Source: Avoscillospira sp045652125 (lineage in GTDB: Bacteria; Bacillota; Clostridia; Oscillospirales; Oscillospiraceae). Taken from it: 6,169 bases of DNA. The DNA lies in the NCBI GenBank assembly GCA_045652125.1, contig JAZRTT010000038.1, positions 1 through 6,169 of the forward strand, read 5' to 3'. Below the pieces are notes generated by a model. It saw only the letters and a list, made by a program, of their open reading frames with translations, ran no database searches and had not been told where the DNA came from. Positions 4,887 through 6,169 of this stretch are shown piece by piece. The position numbers were made by a program, and so were the translations under genes. The number at the start of each line of letters is the position of its first letter. Positions within the stretch are counted from its first letter, which is position 1.

Positions 4887-6169
4887 TTACTTGTCTTTGT
4901 GCAGATAAGCGTATGCGGAGTCGGAGAACTTCATGAATTCGTACAGCCACGGGTCGTTTGCGGAGGCACGATACACATAGCTCTCAATGCTTTCCGTCAA
5001 GGTGCTGACCTGCTGGCCATCTGCATCGTAGAATACTACGGTCAGCGGGTAGCGTCCGTCTGCCACCACGATATCACTCAGCACAAACTCGATATAATCG
5101 CCATTCACTTTGCCGTCAATGCTAATTTCCTTGTCTATGCCATGATGATCCGTGTAAGTCACCACGGCTGTACTGTTTTCGCCAATGGCCGACTTATATA
5201 CAAACATTTTTACGGAAATATTGCTCTCCATGACGATGCTGGTACCGTAGTAGTTTTCATCCTTTACCTGAATGTTCTCACATACCGGATTCGTCTGGGT
5301 ACCAAATGCCTTTTGTTCATCTGTCAGGTTCGCATTGGCCAAGTCAGATGCGTTGTAGCCAAAGTGTTCCTGGGTGGCTGCACCGTAGTTCAGCATATCC
5401 ACTATCAGAGTCTTGTCTACTGCGTCAAAGGCCGTACTATTCAGCACGCGGCCGGCATAGCTTCTGATGCTGTCTGTCTTGGTTTCACTGATCTGGTTGC
5501 CTGCTGCATCGTAAATCGTAACGCTGATCTCGTCACACATTTCCTTTGCTGCCAGGTTTTTGTAAACGACCTTGTAGTAGGCATCACCATTATCGTAATC
5601 ACTCAAACGCACTATCTGTTCATCGTTTGCTGTGCCGTTAGCATAGGTTCTGACGATCTTAGCAGTAGCGCCCTCTTCTGCATAAGCCTTTGCATAGAAG
5701 AAGTTCACGTCCAGAGCGTTGCCCAGTGTTACATTGGTGCCGTAGAACTTCTTCAACTCTTCGACGGTCTGCTCTGTGAGAACACCATTGACCCACTCGT
5801 AGCCCTCGGGAGCGTCCAGAGCGACGTCGTCAGCCCTGGTAACGGTACCGGAGATGTATTCCAGAGTGCCGTTGATGTTGCCGGCAGTCAGGGCGATGGA
5901 GCCGCCATCTGCCACGACCTTACCGTTGATGGTACCGGTGGTATTGACAGTAACGGTGGGTGCAGCATAGTCTCCATACTTGCAGGCATCGAATGCCACA
6001 TTGCCTTCGCTGACAGACAGGGAAGTGTCGCCGATGAAGGCAACGTTGCCGCTGTTGCTGGAAACAGCATACCAGGTGTCGTTTCTGCCGATGACATCCA
6101 CATCTACCAGAGTCAGATCAGCATAGTTCTGAATGACCATGTTGGGGCCGGTGCTTTCATTGTGGCCGT
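4887..6169 (-). CDS. C-terminal part of a large surface or extracellular repeat protein, partial at 5' end
   Basis: The frame is open to the right edge, so the ATG at 6140 is internal; 426 residues are visible. The first 110 or so (6167 to about 5835) are rich in Gly, Thr, Val, Asn and Ala in short beta-strand repeats (GNVAFIGDTSLSVSEGNVAF, GTINGKV, GNINGTLEYISGTVT), the look of a right-handed beta-helix or adhesin-like stalk. A linker with PEGYEWVNGVLTEQ leads to two related modules (5750-5373 and 5255-4902). These are acidic, Tyr-rich and predicted beta-rich. They end in SDSAYAYLHKDK without an LPXTG motif, a hydrophobic tail or, in this part, SLH or choline-binding repeats. Anchoring, if any, must lie upstream. 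Secretion is inferred from composition and low cysteine content; the signal peptide is off the window. I do not recognise a named family with certainty, so no specific function is assigned. Confidence 0.85.
   Translation of the reverse strand, partial: GHNESTGPNMVIQNYADLTLVDVDVIGRNDTWYAVSSNSGNVAFIGDTSLSVSEGNVAFDACKYGDYAAPTVTVNTTGTINGKVVADGGSIALTAGNINGTLEYISGTVTRADDVALDAPEGYEWVNGVLTEQTVEELKKFYGTNVTLGNALDVNFFYAKAYAEEGATAKIVRTYANGTANDEQIVRLSDYDNGDAYYKVVYKNLAAKEMCDEISVTIYDAAGNQISETKTDSIRSYAGRVLNSTAFDAVDKTLIVDMLNYGAATQEHFGYNASDLANANLTDEQKAFGTQTNPVCENIQVKDENYYGTSIVMESNISVKMFVYKSAIGENSTAVVTYTDHHGIDKEISIDGKVNGDYIEFVLSDIVVADGRYPLTVVFYDADGQQVSTLTESIESYVYRASANDPWLYEFMKFSDSAYAYLHKDK
4902..5255 (-). repeat. 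Surface protein internal module, copy B
   Basis: It starts NYYGTSIVMESNISVKMFVY, contains PLTVVFYDADGQQVS and TESIESY, and ends with a helical-looking tail (WLYEFMKFSDSAYAYL). Each landmark has a counterpart in copy A at the same relative place, which shows a diverged within-protein duplication of about 118-125 residues. Confidence 0.7.
5373..5750 (-). repeat. Surface protein internal module, copy A
   Basis: It starts KFYGTNVTLGNALDVNFFYA, contains EISVTIYDAAGNQIS and TDSIRSY, and ends with a helical-looking tail (LIVDMLNYGAATQEHF). Compared with copy B the order and spacing of landmarks agree, while identity is modest. An intervening stretch (5372-5256) includes NLTDEQKAFG and is not duplicated. 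Confidence 0.7.

Noticed and set aside
1..6169. CRISPR array, tRNA, rRNA, insertion sequence or defence system
   Set aside because: No regular spaced repeats, cloverleaf-like or rRNA sequence, transposase motifs or terminal repeats were seen in the window.

Overview
The window looks like chromosomal DNA from an endospore-forming anaerobe of the class Clostridia, probably in or near the Oscillospiraceae/Ruminococcaceae. Three things suggest this: a SpoIIID and a SigK fragment, a glutamate dehydrogenase of the Clostridium symbiosum type, and a short phosphoglycerate dehydrogenase without a regulatory domain. Family placement is an inference from protein character. Every gene I can support is on the minus strand, so the order below follows transcription from right to left.

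Right edge (6169 to 4887): the C-terminal 426 residues of a large, probably secreted surface protein. It has a beta-strand-rich repetitive part followed by two diverged copies of one beta-sandwich-like module, and no sorting signal at its end. A hairpin at 4842-4857 separates it from spoIIID (4747 to 4499). The spoIIID gene has a very good SigE-type promoter, a TTG start with a well-placed Shine-Dalgarno sequence, and a long terminator stem that contains its own stop codon.

Middle (4498 to 825): an AT-rich intergenic region holds a clear housekeeping promoter for serC-serA. These two genes overlap by ATGA, and the serA ribosome binding site is written into the Glu codons that end serC. After 59 bp comes gdhA, closed by a textbook terminator. 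SerA makes 3-phosphohydroxypyruvate, SerC aminates it with glutamate, and GdhA can regenerate glutamate from the 2-oxoglutarate that SerC releases. The three genes therefore form a compact carbon/nitrogen unit. serB is not in the window.

Left (714 to 1): the N-terminal half of the late mother-cell sigma factor SigK, with a probable pro-sequence. It stops after 114 residues at the point (Glu-Asn in the YAARC-x-EN motif) where skin-type elements interrupt sigK in Bacillus subtilis and Clostridioides difficile. An imperfect palindrome sits across the break. Beyond it runs an open frame for a helix-turn-helix protein that leaves the window and has no convincing start. The best reading is the sigK-N side of a sigK intervening (skin-like) element. 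The element's other end, its recombinase and the sigK C-terminal half would lie off the left edge and cannot be seen, so a plain deletion or decay of sigK remains possible.
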